Made by a program: the position numbers and the translations under genes. The notes beneath the pieces are model-generated. The model did no database searches. It was given only the letters and a program-made list of their open reading frames with translations, and was not told the origin of the DNA. Below, in pieces: positions 10,152 to 21,369 of a DNA stretch of 64,000 nt (its first letter is position 1; each line of letters starts with the position of its first letter). This stretch comes from Yamagishiella unicocca (taxonomy: Eukaryota > Chlorophyta > Chlorophyceae > Chlamydomonadales > Volvocaceae): the NCBI GenBank assembly GCA_003116995.1, contig BDSL01000031.1, forward strand, positions 738,501 through 802,500, read 5' to 3'.

Positions 10152-12575
10152 ATGGAGACGCGCTTCCAGTATGACCTGCAGGACAAGCAGCTGCGTTTCC
10201 ATGTGCGCCAGCGAGTTAACACGGATCAAAAGCTAGAATTCAAGGCGGTGGGGCTGCTGGACCCCTCCACCAGCAGCATCAGGTATGGCTGTCATGAGTA
10301 ACGACGGCAGCGTGGGACGGGGCAACGGTTCCAGCGGCGACTGCGAACCTAGGACCGTAAACTTGGGCATGATTCGCAATGACAGCATCGGCTGCCGCTG
10401 CCTTAGATCTGGAACATGTTATCGTTGGTTCCGATACCCAGTTTCCCCTTGCCTGCAGCAGCTACCGGGCGTCGCTCAAGCAGTATGCCACAGCGGGTGG
10501 AGCTCCGGAGCTGAAAGACTCCGGGACCAAGCCACTGAGGCTCGGTGGGTGGGAGGCGGCACACCGCGGCGGTGTCGGTGGGCTTTAAGGCGGTGCCAAT
10601 GGGTGGGGGGCATGAAGCGGCGCGGTGGCGTGCGAACGTGACAGGGTGATGGCACACGACACCTCACCCCGCTGCTGCCCCTCCTCATACACATACCCTC
10701 CCGCCCAGAACGACAGCAGCAGCTCCCCCTGACTCCAGCCTCCTCCACACCCCAGGCTGCGGCTGATGGCCCGTCGTTTGAACCAACACAGCCGGACCGG
10801 CCCATCCGCTCAACCCCACTCCACCCCCCTCACACCACAGGCGCTGGCGTGGCGGTGGTGTCTGGCCCGGGCGGAACTGCCGCCAAGCCCGCTGCGACCC
10901 GCGGATCAGCTGCCGCCGCCGCAGCGGCCGGCGGTGCCCCTGCCAACTGCACGCCGCTTCTTAGCTTGTCGGTTGATAAGAAGGTACGGCGGGATTGGAT
11001 GGGTGGATAAGGGATGTTGGGAGATGGTTTCGGGGCGACCCGCTACCTGTACGAACTAGTTCCATAGTTGACTCACGTACTGAAGCGGCCAGTGGCAACC
11101 GCCGCCCCATCCTCCCCACCAGCGCACCCTTCTGACCTGCTTCTCCACCCCCCCGCCTGGCCCCCCCTGCCTGCCTCCCCCCCAGTTGGCCCTGATCGAG
11201 GGCCCCAACACGGTGTTGACGCTGCGCGCGGTGGCGGACTTTGACCTGGCGGCACGCCAGCTGGTGCGACCCGGGGGGGGGGGGAGGAGGAGGGATGCGG
11301 GGAGGGAGGGGGGGGGGTTGATAAGAGAATCCGCGAAGGGAGGGGGGGAGAGGGAGGGGGGAGGGCAGCGGGGAGGGAGGGTGGAGGGTTTGCAAAATGA
11401 AGGAAGGGGGGATATATCGTGCCCGGGGGCGCTGCGGGTCGAGGGGGTCCAGGAAAAGGGGGGCCCTTGAGAAGACCCGGTTACACGGACGACATAGGAG
11501 ACGAAGGATAGAGCGGGGAGTAGGCGGCGACGGCGGTGGGGGCTGTCCGCTGCACGGCAGGTAGGGGGCGCAAGTGAGGCGGGTCCATCTTCGGCCTTCG
11601 GCCCCGGGAGGGAGAAGGGACCCTCCTGTGTGGGGGCCGGGGCGGGGGTCAGCACCACTCCGCCGGATCCGATCCTCCAACACCCACCTCCGGTCCTACC
11701 TCGGTGCTGAGCCCCCGCCTGCTCCCCACCTCCTTCCCCCCTTCTCTCCCCCCCTCCACCTCCTCCTCCCCCTTTCCCTTTAGTATCCCCAACCCAGTTC
11801 TCCAGCATGCATCTCAAAACGTCTGTCCTAAGCGGTTTTTTCGTGCATCCACGGGTCTTCCGGAACCCCCCTTTCCCTTCCCCCCTCCACGGCCCCCCCC
11901 CCTTCTCTCCCCCCCTCCAGTCCTCCCGCCGCGGCCTGGTCAAGGTCAGCCACACGGTCCCGTCCTTCACTCGCCGCCAGGACCTGCGGCTGTCTGCCGG
12001 GATGACGGTGGACTGGCCCCCGGGAGGCAGGAGGGAGCCGCGGCCGGTGAGGGGGTGAGGGGGTGAGGGGGCGCGGCGCGGGGATGGCATACAGAGTTAT
12101 AGGCCCGGTAACACGACATGGGGAGAATCACTGGCGCGGCGGGGGGGGTGACGGACATCCTTGTAACTGGCCCAACGCGGTGGTCCCCGCTTGTCGACCA
12201 ACAGCCCGGGGTCTCCTCCACCGCATGGCTGCTGCACCACTTCGCCAGATTGTCAAACGGCCTAGCCAACCCAAGTTATCCGACGTGCGTGCGTGCCCCA
12301 AACCTTAATCGTCAGTTCGTTTCTGCTCTCCGTTTTCTATGCCATATAACCGGGTCTCCTCGGTGCCCCCTCCCCCCGATTCCTCGAATCCCCCCGATTG
12401 TCGTGTAACCGGGTCTTCTCGCCATTCCCCCCTAGCGTCCTTGCTTCCCGCCCTAAACCCTAAACCCTAAACGGCCCTCTCCTCCCCCCTGCAGTCGCTG
12501 TTCCTTCAGGCCCGCGAGAACAACTGGGCCGCCACCCTGAAGGAGGGACGCGTCGCAGTCACCTACGACCTGTGA
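10152..12575 (+). CDS. OEP21: Chloroplast outer-envelope pore protein 21 (OEP21) family
   Basis: Exons 10152-10282, 10459-10544, 10709-10983, 11186-11263, 11921-12046, 12495-12575 join in phase to 258 aa. The N-terminus (METRFQYDLQDKQLRFHVRQ) and the C-terminus (ARENNWAATLKEGRVAVTYDL) match the ends of plant OEP21, an anion-selective beta-barrel channel of the plastid outer envelope controlled by triose phosphates and ATP. Plant OEP21 is about 177 aa; the extra length here is mostly exon 3 (about residues 73-164), a Pro/Ala/Gly-rich insertion absent from plant proteins and likely a loop. An alternative acceptor at 10840 would shorten it in frame. A TATA box sits close upstream. Introns 4 and 5 carry dispersed intron modules and a telomere-like repeat. 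Confidence 0.85.
11786..11860 (+). repeat. Intron-end module family A, sense, in OEP21 intron 4
   Basis: Near-copy of the module in bZIP intron 2 (CAGCATGCATCTCAAAACGT, then CTGTCCTAAGCGG and CATCCACGGGTCTTCC). It sits in the last 140 bp of the intron, before the acceptor at 11920. Confidence 0.85.
12451..12471 (-). repeat. Telomere-like (CCCTAAA)3 inside OEP21 intron 5
   Basis: Three perfect CCCTAAA units (TTTAGGG on the other strand, the Arabidopsis/Volvox-type telomere repeat) lie 24 bp upstream of the last acceptor. They could come from telomere-type repair of a break or be a chance part of the pyrimidine tract. Confidence 0.8.
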
Positions 12576-12881
12576 GAGCTGCGGGGGCAGCTGGGAGGGA
12601 AGGCGCTGAGCAGCGGCGGCGGACCGGCTGAGGGCCGTTTACGTTCTGCGGGCATGAGGACGATCGGGTGGAGGAGGAGGTGCATGAGGAGGGGCCCCGG
12701 ACTCACCGGGTTGCTCGCCTCTGGTCGTGTGGCGGTGGTGGTGGTTGTCATGGTCGGGGTGGGTGCGACCTCCCAGGCACCTGGTTCGACCCGCACCAAC
12801 CTCACCAGCGGGCGAGCGGTCTGCGGGTCCCAGCAGCAGCCGCGGGCCGCGTTGCTGGGCCCCCGATGAGGGTGCGATGGT

Positions 12882-12886
12882 TGTAA
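12882..12886 (+). terminator. TGTAA polyadenylation signal, OEP21
   Basis: TGTAA, the canonical volvocine polyadenylation signal, about 310 nt after the OEP21 stop codon. The next gene is convergent, so this is the natural 3' end. Confidence 0.4.
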
Positions 12887-13603
12887 CCCCTCTTTGTTAC
12901 GTGTGCGCTGCTGGGTCGGTGGCGCAGTGGCGCAGTGATGTGCAGCTGCAGGAGCTGGCTTGCAGGGCGGGGCCGATCGATGTTCTGAACGGGTTGACGT
13001 TTAGTGCGGTGGGGTGAGGTGCGGTGGGGTGAGGTGCAGTGGGGTGAGGTGCCTGCTGCCTGGACCGCCCGGGCGTGCAGCAGTGGGGGGTGCGTGCGGG
13101 TTGGGGCCACCCGCCTGTCCCTCCCTGGGCGCACCGCTTCACAACTGTAAACGCCTACCGAGTGGGTACGGACGCCGATAGATACGATGACACGTTGAAA
13201 GAGGAACATCATCGCATGTGGTGACGTATATGCTGGATAAGCCGGGGACATTGACATTGCTACTTGGGCGTACGAAGCTCTGGTGATAAGAGCGGCGGTG
13301 ACACCCTAGCGTGAATCCGTCGTGTTGTTGTGGCCTGGGAAACGTCTGCTAACAAGACAGCCAGCCAGCCAGCTAGCCGGGTATAGACGGGCGGACAGGG
13401 GCTCCCAGCCGACGCCCACAAAACTAAACATGTCGTACGCCTCTCAACACCACTCTGAAGGGCACCCCCATGATGTGATGCCGTGCGTAGTAGAGCCACG
13501 ATGCCACCCCCCAGGCTGCTGCCCCTTCTCGGACCCGCTGCTGCCGGGTTCCCCCCCTCTGCTGCCCCTTGTCGCCCCCCCGCTACTGCCCCCCTTGCCG
13601 CCG

Positions 13604-16600
13604 CTACTCGTGCAGCAGCACCTCCCTGCACGCCTCCCGAAACACAGCCAGCGCCTGCTGCACCTCCGCCTCCGAGATGGTGAGGGGGGGCAGGAAGCGA
13701 ACGCACTCGCGGGCGCCAGCAGTCAGCAGCAGCATGCCGCGGGCGGCGCAGGCCTTGGTGATCGCCTGGAGGGGACGGGGCAAGAGGAGGGGGGGATGTG
13801 AAGAAAAGGGGGGTTGCAAGTAAAGGAAAAAGGTGGGGGGGCAAAGTGGGGGAAACGGGCGCTGGGCGGACCCGAGTGCGGCTGCTGATATCGTGATCAT
13901 GCGGCGTGTCACGAGGCGTACCCTCGAACACAGGAACACCAACCCGGGGCGAGGGCCTCGAGAACAAAATAAATAAAAAAGCCCCCTACCCGACCCCCCA
14001 AGGCGCCCCCTACGGGTCGAACCACCACTCACCGAGGCCACGCCCTTGGCCGCTGGTGTGATGCGAGCTGGGGGGGCCGCCGCGCCGCCACCGCCGCCAC
14101 CGCCGCCACCGGCTGCCTCGCCGCCGCCGAACTCCAGACCCACCATCAGGCCTCGGCCCCTCACATCCGCGATTAGGCCTGGAGGCAGCTCCGAGGCGAT
14201 TGCAGCCAGACCTGGGGACAGGGGGGGAAGGTGGAGGCGGGTGGAAGGGTGTCGGCGGAGGGAAAAGTTGAGGCTTGGCCGGGCTTCTGGGGAAGGGGTG
14301 CCTTGGGCTGGAGTGCAGCAGTAGTCCAGGCAGGGGCAGTCGAGCTCACGACCAGCAGCGGGGGCGGGGGGGCTCGGGGGGCGGGGGATGGGGCCGGGGC
14401 CGAGAGGCACTCTACGTGTTCCTCCTCACCCCGGCAGCGGAGGTCCCTCCCCCCTCGCACCTGCCCCGCCGCCTCGTGTGTTTCGTTCGCCCCCTCCTCC
14501 TCCCCCCTCCGCCCCCACCGGGTCTTTTTGCAATCCCCGTCCCCACCCCGCCGCACGTTTTTTCCGTGCATCCACGGGTCTTCCTCGAACCCCGCCGCAC
14601 GTACCCGCCATGAGCTGCGCCCCCCGCCTCGCCGCGTTGTCCACCAGCCCCTCGCCGCTGATGACATCCACCGTAGCGACGGCCGCCGCACAAGCCACCG
14701 CGTTGCCGCCGTACGTACCGCCCTGCGAAGCAGCACAGCAGCAGCCACGGCACAGCGTTGGTGCCGTTTGGTGCCGTACATCCCCCGTCGATCAGCGACG
14801 CCGCCGCTGGGTCAGGTGCGCCAGGTGGGCCCGATGTGTTTTTCTTCTCTTCTCGCATCCACGGGTCTTCCTCGAAACCCACCCCCTGACCCACCAGTGT
14901 CCCCGGCGGCATCCTCTCCCGGGACACCAGCTCCCGCCGTACAGCCAGCCCGGCCAGGGGGTAGCCGCTGGCGATGCCCTTGGCGAACACCAGGATGTCC
15001 GGCCCCCCCGCCCCGCCAGCTGCCGGGGAGTCAGGCGGGGGGCAACCCCCGGGTGCGAGTGCGGCCGCGGGTGCGGGTGCGGTACTGTCGTACAGCCAGT
15101 GCTGGTGGCCCCACCAGAGGCCAGTGCGGCCGGCGCCCGACTGGACCTGGCAGTTGTGGCGGTTGTCGCGGTTGCGGGAGTTGCGGGAGTTGTCACGGCC
15201 GCGGCAGAGGGGAGGATCACATGGCAGTGGCGTTTCGTGGCGGAGAAGAGGGCGGTGTGGGCGGCGGCAGCAGCCAGCAGTAGCAGTAGCCGCAGCAGTG
15301 GCAACAGCAGCAGCAGTAGCACATGTGGGTGAGGACAAGGAGGGACAAGCGGGGTGCGGCCCCGTCCCCTCGTAGCAGTCACGGCCCCCGCCCCCTCCCC
15401 ACCTCGTCACCTGTCACCGGTTTCACACCCGCTCCCCACCTCATCCGCAATGAGCAGTATGCCGTGCCTGCTGCACAGCCTCCGCAGCCCCTCCAGGAAG
15501 CCGGGCGGCGGCACCAGGAAGCCGCCCTCGCCCAGTATTGGCTCGATGATGACGGCGGCGGTATCGGAGGGGTGGGTCTGGGTGCTCAGCATCCACTCCA
15601 GGGACTGGGGGAGGCGGGCGGCAGCCGGGGGTGGCATCAGAACCGTTTACGCGACGGGACATGATAATTGGCACACCCGGGGGGCGGAGGCACCCGGGGG
15701 GCGGAGGCACCCGGGGGGCGGAGGCACCCGGGGGGCGGAGGCACCCAGGGGGCGGAGGCACCCGGGGGGCGGAGGCACCCGGGGGGCGGAGGCACCCGGG
15801 GGGCGGAGGCACCCGGGGGGCGGAGGCACCCGGGGGGCGGAGGCACCCGGGGGGCGGAGGCACCCGGGGGGCGGAGGCACCCGGGGGGCGGAGGCAACCG
15901 TGGACAAACAGAGGAGGAGAGGGAGCCACTGGCCACTGGGGTGAGCCAATGGGACGTGCAGAGAGGCATCGGCATCGGGGGTATGGCAGGAAACCCATAG
16001 GCCGGTGCTGAAACTAGGCTGGGGGGCATGAGAGGAAACCCCTATGAGATTATGCTCGAGGACATGTCGTACTGCCGAAGGGGCGCCTATGTGCGCGGAA
16101 ACCTCGGTTGCGGTCGTGGTCGTTGTTGTGGTTGTTGTTGTTGTTGGTTGGAGGGGCTCCGGAACTGATCAGCCCACAGACGTTTCGCAACCCTAAATCC
16201 CCAACCTCAGTATCTCACCCGACCCCAAGACCCTAAAACCCGGCCCCCGCACCTCCAGAGGACCCCCGCAGCAGCTGATGTCGCGACCACCCCCCGCCCC
16301 CCGCCCCGCCACTGCTGCCGCCTGCTCCGCCACTGTGGGGTAGCCGGAGTGGCTTCGAGCCGCTTGGGCCTGTCCGCGAGGGTGGGGGCAGGGGCGGTGA
16401 GGGTGGAGGCAGGGGCGGTGAGGGTGGGGGCAGGGGCGGTGAGGGTGGAGGCAGGGGCGGCGAGGGTGGGGGCAGGGGCGGTGAGGGTGGAGGCAGGGGC
16501 GGCGAGGGTGGAGGCAGGGGCGGTGAGGGTGGGGGCAGGGGCGGTGAGGGTGGAGGCAGGGGCGGCGAGGGTGGAGGCAGGGGCGGCGAGGGTGGAGGCA

Positions 16601-19436
16601 GGGGCGGCGAGGGTGGAGGCAGGGGCGGTGAGGGTGGAGGCAGGGGCGGCGAGGGTGGAGGCAGGGGCGGCGAGGGTGGAGGCAGGGGCGGTGAGGGTGG
16701 AGGCAGGGGCGGCGAGGGTGGGGGCAGGGGCGGCGAGGGTGGAGGCAGGGGCGGCGAGGGTGGAGGCAGGGGCGGCGAGGGTGGAGGCAGGGGCGGTGAG
16801 GGTGGGGGCAGGGGCGGTGAGGGTGGGGGCAGGGGCGGTGAGGGTGGAGGCAGGGGCGGTGAGGGTGGAGGCAGGGGCGGTGAGGGTGGGGGCAGGGGCG
16901 GTGAGGGTGGGGGCAGGGGCGGTGAGGGTGGAGGCAGGGGCGGTGAGGGTGGGGGCAGGGGCGGCGAGGGTGGAGGCAGGGGCGGCGAGGGTGGAGGCAG
17001 GGGCGGTGAGGGTGGAGGCAGGGGCGGTGAGGGTGGGGGCAGGGGCGGTGAGGGTGGGGGCAGGGGCGGTGAGGGTGGAGGCAGGGGCGGTGAGGGTGGG
17101 GGCAGGGGCGGCGAGGGTGGAGGCAGGGGCGGCGAGGGTGGAGGCAGGGGCGGCGAGGGTGGAGGCAGGGGCGGTGAGGGTGGAGGCAGGGGCGGTGAGG
17201 GTGGAGGCAGGGGCGGCGAGGGTGGAGGACTGCCGGCGACAGAGCGCCCGGGGCTTTGGCGTGTGATGAGGAAAGAAGTGCGGTGGGCTGAGTCCAAGGC
17301 TCCAGGGGCGGGTACAAACAAGTCTATGCCTCGGCTGCAGCGTGGCGAGGGTTGAATGCTTGAGTCCCCTTTCCCAGCCGCCTGACAACCAAAACCCTGA
17401 GAACCTATTTTTTATGTCACTGTCCCCCGAAAGGCTGAACGGTGCGCCCACGCACCTGCAGCTCCCTTTTCCCCTTTCAGTTAAACTAAAAAGTAAAAAA
17501 CTCATGTACTCCATAAATATCGTACAATAATATAGCACACAAACATACCAGCACCCCCTCCCCACCTTGCAGTGTAGGCAGTAGGGGTACGGGGCGATGT
17601 GTACTCCGGGCATCAGGGGGCCGAAGCCCTGGCGATAGATCGTCTTGGAGGTGGTGAGGGCCATACTGCCCAGGGTGCGGCCGTGGAACCCGCCCTGGCG
17701 GGGTTTGGCACGTGGATCCGGGGAGGGCGGGTCAGGGTTTTAGGGTTTTAGGGTTTTAGGGTGGTGAAACATACCCCCCTGCCTGCCCCTCGCTTCGACC
17801 TTTCCTCACCCACGCAGCCACCCAGCCACCCTCCTCGTCAGTGCCGACCCACGGGTCTCCGTCACTAGCCACCCACCTCGAACGCAATGATGTTCTGGCG
17901 GCCCGTGGCGGCCCGGGCGATCTTGACCGCGTTGTCAACCGCCTCCGCGCCGCTGTTGGCCAGGAAGTAGGTATCCAGGGAGGGCGGCAGTACGGCAGAG
18001 AGCCTGTCGTACAGGTCCACCTGTGGGCGGGTGGACGCCGTGGTGGTGGTGGTGGTGGTGGGAAGGGCGGTGGGGAGGCACCAGGCCGGAACTCGTCCTC
18101 CCGCTTCGTATACCTAAACCAGGTTCTGTTGTTGGAGCCCGTCTAGCCATAATAGCAGCCGGGGGCGGAATTCGACCGCCCGCTTCGTATACCTAAAACA
18201 ATTTCCCCAACATGCAATTCCAAACGCGTGTCACAGACGCTTCCTTATCGGTTTCACTTTGCGGTGCCGACCCACGGGTCTCCTCTCCAACCCACCATGG
18301 CCTCGTGCGCTCCGAACACGTTCTGCTGGGCGTGCACCACCTTCCCCGCCTGCCGCCGCACCGCCTCCACCACCGCGGGGTGGCAGTGCCCGGTGCTCAC
18401 AACACCGATACCTGACGGACAGAGGGAGGCGGGGGCGGGCGGGGGGCGGACAGAGGGAGGCGGGGGCGGGCGGGGGGCGGACGGGGGGCGGACGGGGGAA
18501 GACGGGGGCGGACGGGGGCCCGGATGGGCGGGCGGACAGGGGGGTGGCGAGCAGTGCCGGGGGTGAGGCGGCTAGCGTGGGGGTGTGGGCTGGTAGAGTG
18601 CTACGTACACAGTCACTTGCATGGACGGCAAACGGACACCAGTGGTCCGACGTGTCCTCCCGGACCACCCGCTGCTACCCCCTCCAAGGGCGCCCCCCCC
18701 CCTCGGCCCTCTCCTCCGACGCATCCACCCCCCCCCCGCACCCACCGCTGCCCATGTCCAGGAAGCGGCGGCCGTCAGTCGTGGTGACCCAGCAGCCCTG
18801 ACCCGAGGACACCACCAGGTCCTGCTCCAGGGAGGAGGGGAGAGGAGGGGGGGTTGGTTGTGAGGAGGGGAGGGGCCTGGGTAGGGCTGGGCACCTGGCA
18901 AGTGGCTGCTGAGACTGGTGTAGCCTAACAAGGCTGACCACCGGGAAGCCCGGACAACAGCAGGCCTACACTTCTGTGCAGTGGGTTGTTTGTTGCTGCT
19001 GAAGTCCCCGTTCCCCGCGTAATCGCAACCCTGTCGTACCCCTGCCATGTACGATTCTGAACAACATTGATTGGTTTTCTCTGCCTTGGAGCACCATCCG
19101 GAGAGTACCCGTAAACTACTCCCGGTCCAGCCCGCACGCGTCAAGATACACGAGCCACGCAGTCGCGTATGTGCAAGTTCGTGTGCACGTGTTCTCCAAA
19201 AGTAGAACACAGGAAAGGGAGGCTGAATCCCAGTCGTAAATGGTGTGCATGTGCACGTCTATGTGTCCGCGAGATCGGCTCACATTGAATTTGACGACGC
19301 CCGGAGGCGTGTGCGCGTAGACACCGTCGAGTGTTTGTCGTACGGCGGCCGCTGTTCCCGTCTTGAGCAACGCAGCGAGGCCCAACCCGGCGGCCCGCGC
19401 TGCTGCTGAGCCGCTGCCACCGGCCGCCGCTGCCAT
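13604..19436 (-). CDS. Class III PLP-dependent aminotransferase (AGT2/GABA aminotransferase-like)
   Basis: Exons in transcript order: 19436-19284, 18821-18746, 18411-18296, 18020-17877, 17694-17566, 16369-16253, 15604-15440, 15146-14895, 14722-14605, 14211-14033, 13765-13604; 536 aa, all phases agree. Family hallmarks: [76 protein letters not shown] with Asp299 (PLP ring nitrogen), and [13 protein letters not shown] with Lys356 (Schiff base). The closest families transfer amino groups from 4-aminobutyrate, beta-alanine or alanine to an oxo-acid such as glyoxylate; the exact substrate cannot be read here. The Ala/Arg-rich N-terminus without acidic residues suggests an organellar, probably mitochondrial, presequence. 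A Gly-rich insertion (residues about 450-466) is lineage-specific. Introns hold a 17-bp and a 21-bp minisatellite, a TTTTAGGG tract and intron-end modules. Confidence 0.88.
14555..14600 (+). repeat. Intron-end module family A, antisense to the aminotransferase, abutting a 5' splice site
   Basis: The string GCATCCACGGGTCTTCCTCG is followed by AACCCCGCCGCAC directly against the donor of aminotransferase exon 9 (donor GT at 14604-14603). A related copy at 14846-14885 abuts the donor of exon 8, and variants at 17830-17875 and 18225-18290 abut the donors of exons 4 and 3. Confidence 0.8.
15676..15898. repeat. 17-bp minisatellite, about 13 copies, aminotransferase intron 6
   Basis: Tandem copies of GAGGCACCCGGGGGGCG, almost identical to each other (one A variant near 15746). 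17 bp is not a multiple of three, so the three reading frames all give the same Pro/Gly-rich ORF artefact. Confidence 0.95.
16253..16369 (-). other. Exon 6 of the aminotransferase, spliced directly beside a minisatellite
   Basis: This 39-codon exon (from [11 protein letters not shown] to SCCGGPLE) is set apart because its acceptor CAG (16372-16370) is preceded on the coding strand by the 21-bp C-rich array. The minisatellite therefore serves as the polypyrimidine tract. It joins PYPYCLHCK of exon 5 to SLEWMLSTQ of exon 7 in phase. Confidence 0.8.
16378..17228. repeat. 21-bp minisatellite, about 40 copies, aminotransferase intron 5
   Basis: The unit consists of GGGGCGGTGAGGGTGGAGGCA with GGTG/GGCG and GGAGG/GGGGG variants that alternate along the array. 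Because 21 is a multiple of three, long open frames run through it on both strands (305-485 codons). They are not genes. Confidence 0.96.
17735..17762 (+). repeat. Telomere-like (GGGTTTTA)3 inside aminotransferase intron 4
   Basis: Three perfect GGGTTTTA units, the Chlamydomonas-type TTTTAGGG telomere repeat, in a 182-bp intron. Confidence 0.85.
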
Positions 19437-19462
19437 GAGCTCCGGAGCTGACGCCGACGGGA

Positions 19463-20294
19463 ATGGAGGATGCTGAGCTGCCGCCCCGGCCGTCCGATGT
19501 TCAGTGGCTTCGTGAGCTGGGGCTGACGGCTACTGGGCAACGAGGTGAGGATTGCAGCCAATTGTATGTTTGATTTAAACCTTCCTATTATTACTAAGAA
19601 AGCTAGGCACGACCCCGTGTCTATAATAGGCGAACCATGGAAGTCACTCAAGTCGCTGTGACAAGCGCGACTGGCGAAATCCGGTTGCAGCGTAGTGTTT
19701 TAAATTTCAAGACGTCATCCGCTTAGACTTAGGGTTGTCGCTCGCCTGCACTGTGACATAGGGCCCCGTGCTGCGCGTTGCATGAAAGGCTTTGCAGCGC
19801 ATTCAGGATTAAAGTCAGGCCGTCGATACCTAAAGCTTAATCCACATGTTCTCGTACGTTAGAAGAGGCGTTGTATGGTTCATTTCGCTTATGCGGATGT
19901 GTTGGTACTAGGCAAGGCAAGAGAGCTAGGTAGGGCTAGACACTATTTGCGGGTCGCATGGGCAAACTGCTGTTCGCGTCTGCGAGCATCAACAGGGCAG
20001 TCGAATGTGGAGCGCCGGAAGAGCGCAGGGCACTGGGTTGAACGCTTGTCAGCGGGTGCGTCTCCGCTTTCCGGATGCGCTTAAAGGACCAGGATAGTAG
20101 GTGGGCGCATGGGGCCACCGTAAGTGCGTTAAAACCGTCCAATAGGATCACTGCCCGAAACACGCATTCCTAACCCTTGTCCTTCATCACCCCCAACACC
20201 AGCCCCGCCTGCAGCCTGCGGACTCTTGTCGTGGCTGTATGTCCACATGCAGTTTTGTTTCCAACGCCGCTTCCGTCGCATAGCCGACATGTAG
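19463..20294 (+). CDS. Possible small divergent gene (57 aa), doubtful
   Basis: An ATG at 19463, 26 bp from the divergent aminotransferase ATG, opens an 82-bp segment (MEDAELPPRPSD...TATGQR) ending at a strong donor (GTGAGG at 19545). A second segment, 20203-20294, follows a CAG acceptor in the right phase and ends in a stop (PPAACGLLSWLYVHMQ...). I recognise no family. It may be a real short gene, the 5' exon of an untranslated RNA, or chance. The rest of 19437-21369 shows no supported exon. Confidence 0.2.
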
Positions 20295-21369
20295 CTCCCG
20301 TTAGGTGCTATGCAACTCGACGCAACAAAATACCGGTACAACTGGCGACAGCCGGCTAGTTCTTTTGTCTCTCCCCTCTGCTCCCCTCCATCGTCCAGTG
20401 TTGTGCGGCCTGTTGACTTTCCGTGGAGCTGTCGCTGCTGAGCGGTAACTTAGCACACCTCCGCCCCCTTGGGTCCGTGCTTCTCGCGGCTCAGTGCCCA
20501 TCCATTCACGACGGCGGGTAGTGCAGGTTTGCGCAGGTAATAGTTTGGATTTGGCCCACCTGTAGGGGAAATGAGGGGAAGCAGCCCAGTTCGCTAATTG
20601 TCCCCCTATAGGTCCATCCCTTGACTTTCGCCTAGGTGCCTAAGTTGCGCAGCTGGCCCCTGGTGGGCGGAACTTCGCTTCTGGTGTCGTTTGGCACGTG
20701 TTTTGTGTCGCGCGAGCGAGATGTGGCGAGGTGTGGTCTGCTTGAGGTCAGATGCATTCACCTGCCTCAGTTCACCGCAATTTATCGTTCGGGCGAGCTC
20801 ATTAACATGCGGTCCTTATTCCCTATGCAACGTGACTAGCGCCATGAAGACTACGATTGCAAGTTTGGCGTGCCAAGTACTGTACCCCCTAAATTCGGCG
20901 TTTACCTATGAGTGTCTGTTTCTCTATATCGCCCTGTGTCCCGTGCAGCAAGCACGCCCCAGTATTACCACGCATGGTCCTATGGACAATGGATAGCCGC
21001 GCCTAATCGCAATTGGCAACAACGTGTAGCTACGTGATTAAGGTGTGCATTTCCCAGTAGCGATTGAAGTTGGGTCCAACATGGTCTCGGTGGTCTCGGA
21101 GGAGCGGTTGTTCCACATCATCAACCGTGCAACACCAACACTATTAGTTGTCTCGCGCTGAACTGTCTTCGAAACAACACACTTGCGGTTTTTCACCGGT
21201 CAATAACGTGCCCCTTTTGTGAGCTCTTACGTCACAGTTAAGGCGCCGTCGACGTGTTCCGGATTCGGCGAGTTTTTGTGGAGTGCACCTGCAGGCGTTG
21301 TAGTTAGCCATTACTGAATCCTAAACCCCACAGTCCTGTGCGCCAGGACGCTTACTGTGCGACCCAAGA

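Noticed and set aside
13322..15410. Plus-strand ORFs of 84-350 codons across the aminotransferase
   Set aside because: Shadow frames of GC-rich minus-strand exons and introns; the minus-strand exons carry the conserved PLP-enzyme motifs.
16193..17664. Long open frames (305-485 codons) rich in Pro/Ser/Thr or Gly/Val/Glu on both strands
   Set aside because: They exist because the 21-bp unit is a multiple of three without stops. The real coding content is aminotransferase exon 6 at 16253-16369.
20636..20839. 68-codon frame after a CCTAG acceptor-like site (VPKLRSWPLVGGTS...)
   Set aside because: Its phase fits neither the possible small gene at 19463 nor the catalase first exon, and no family is recognisable.
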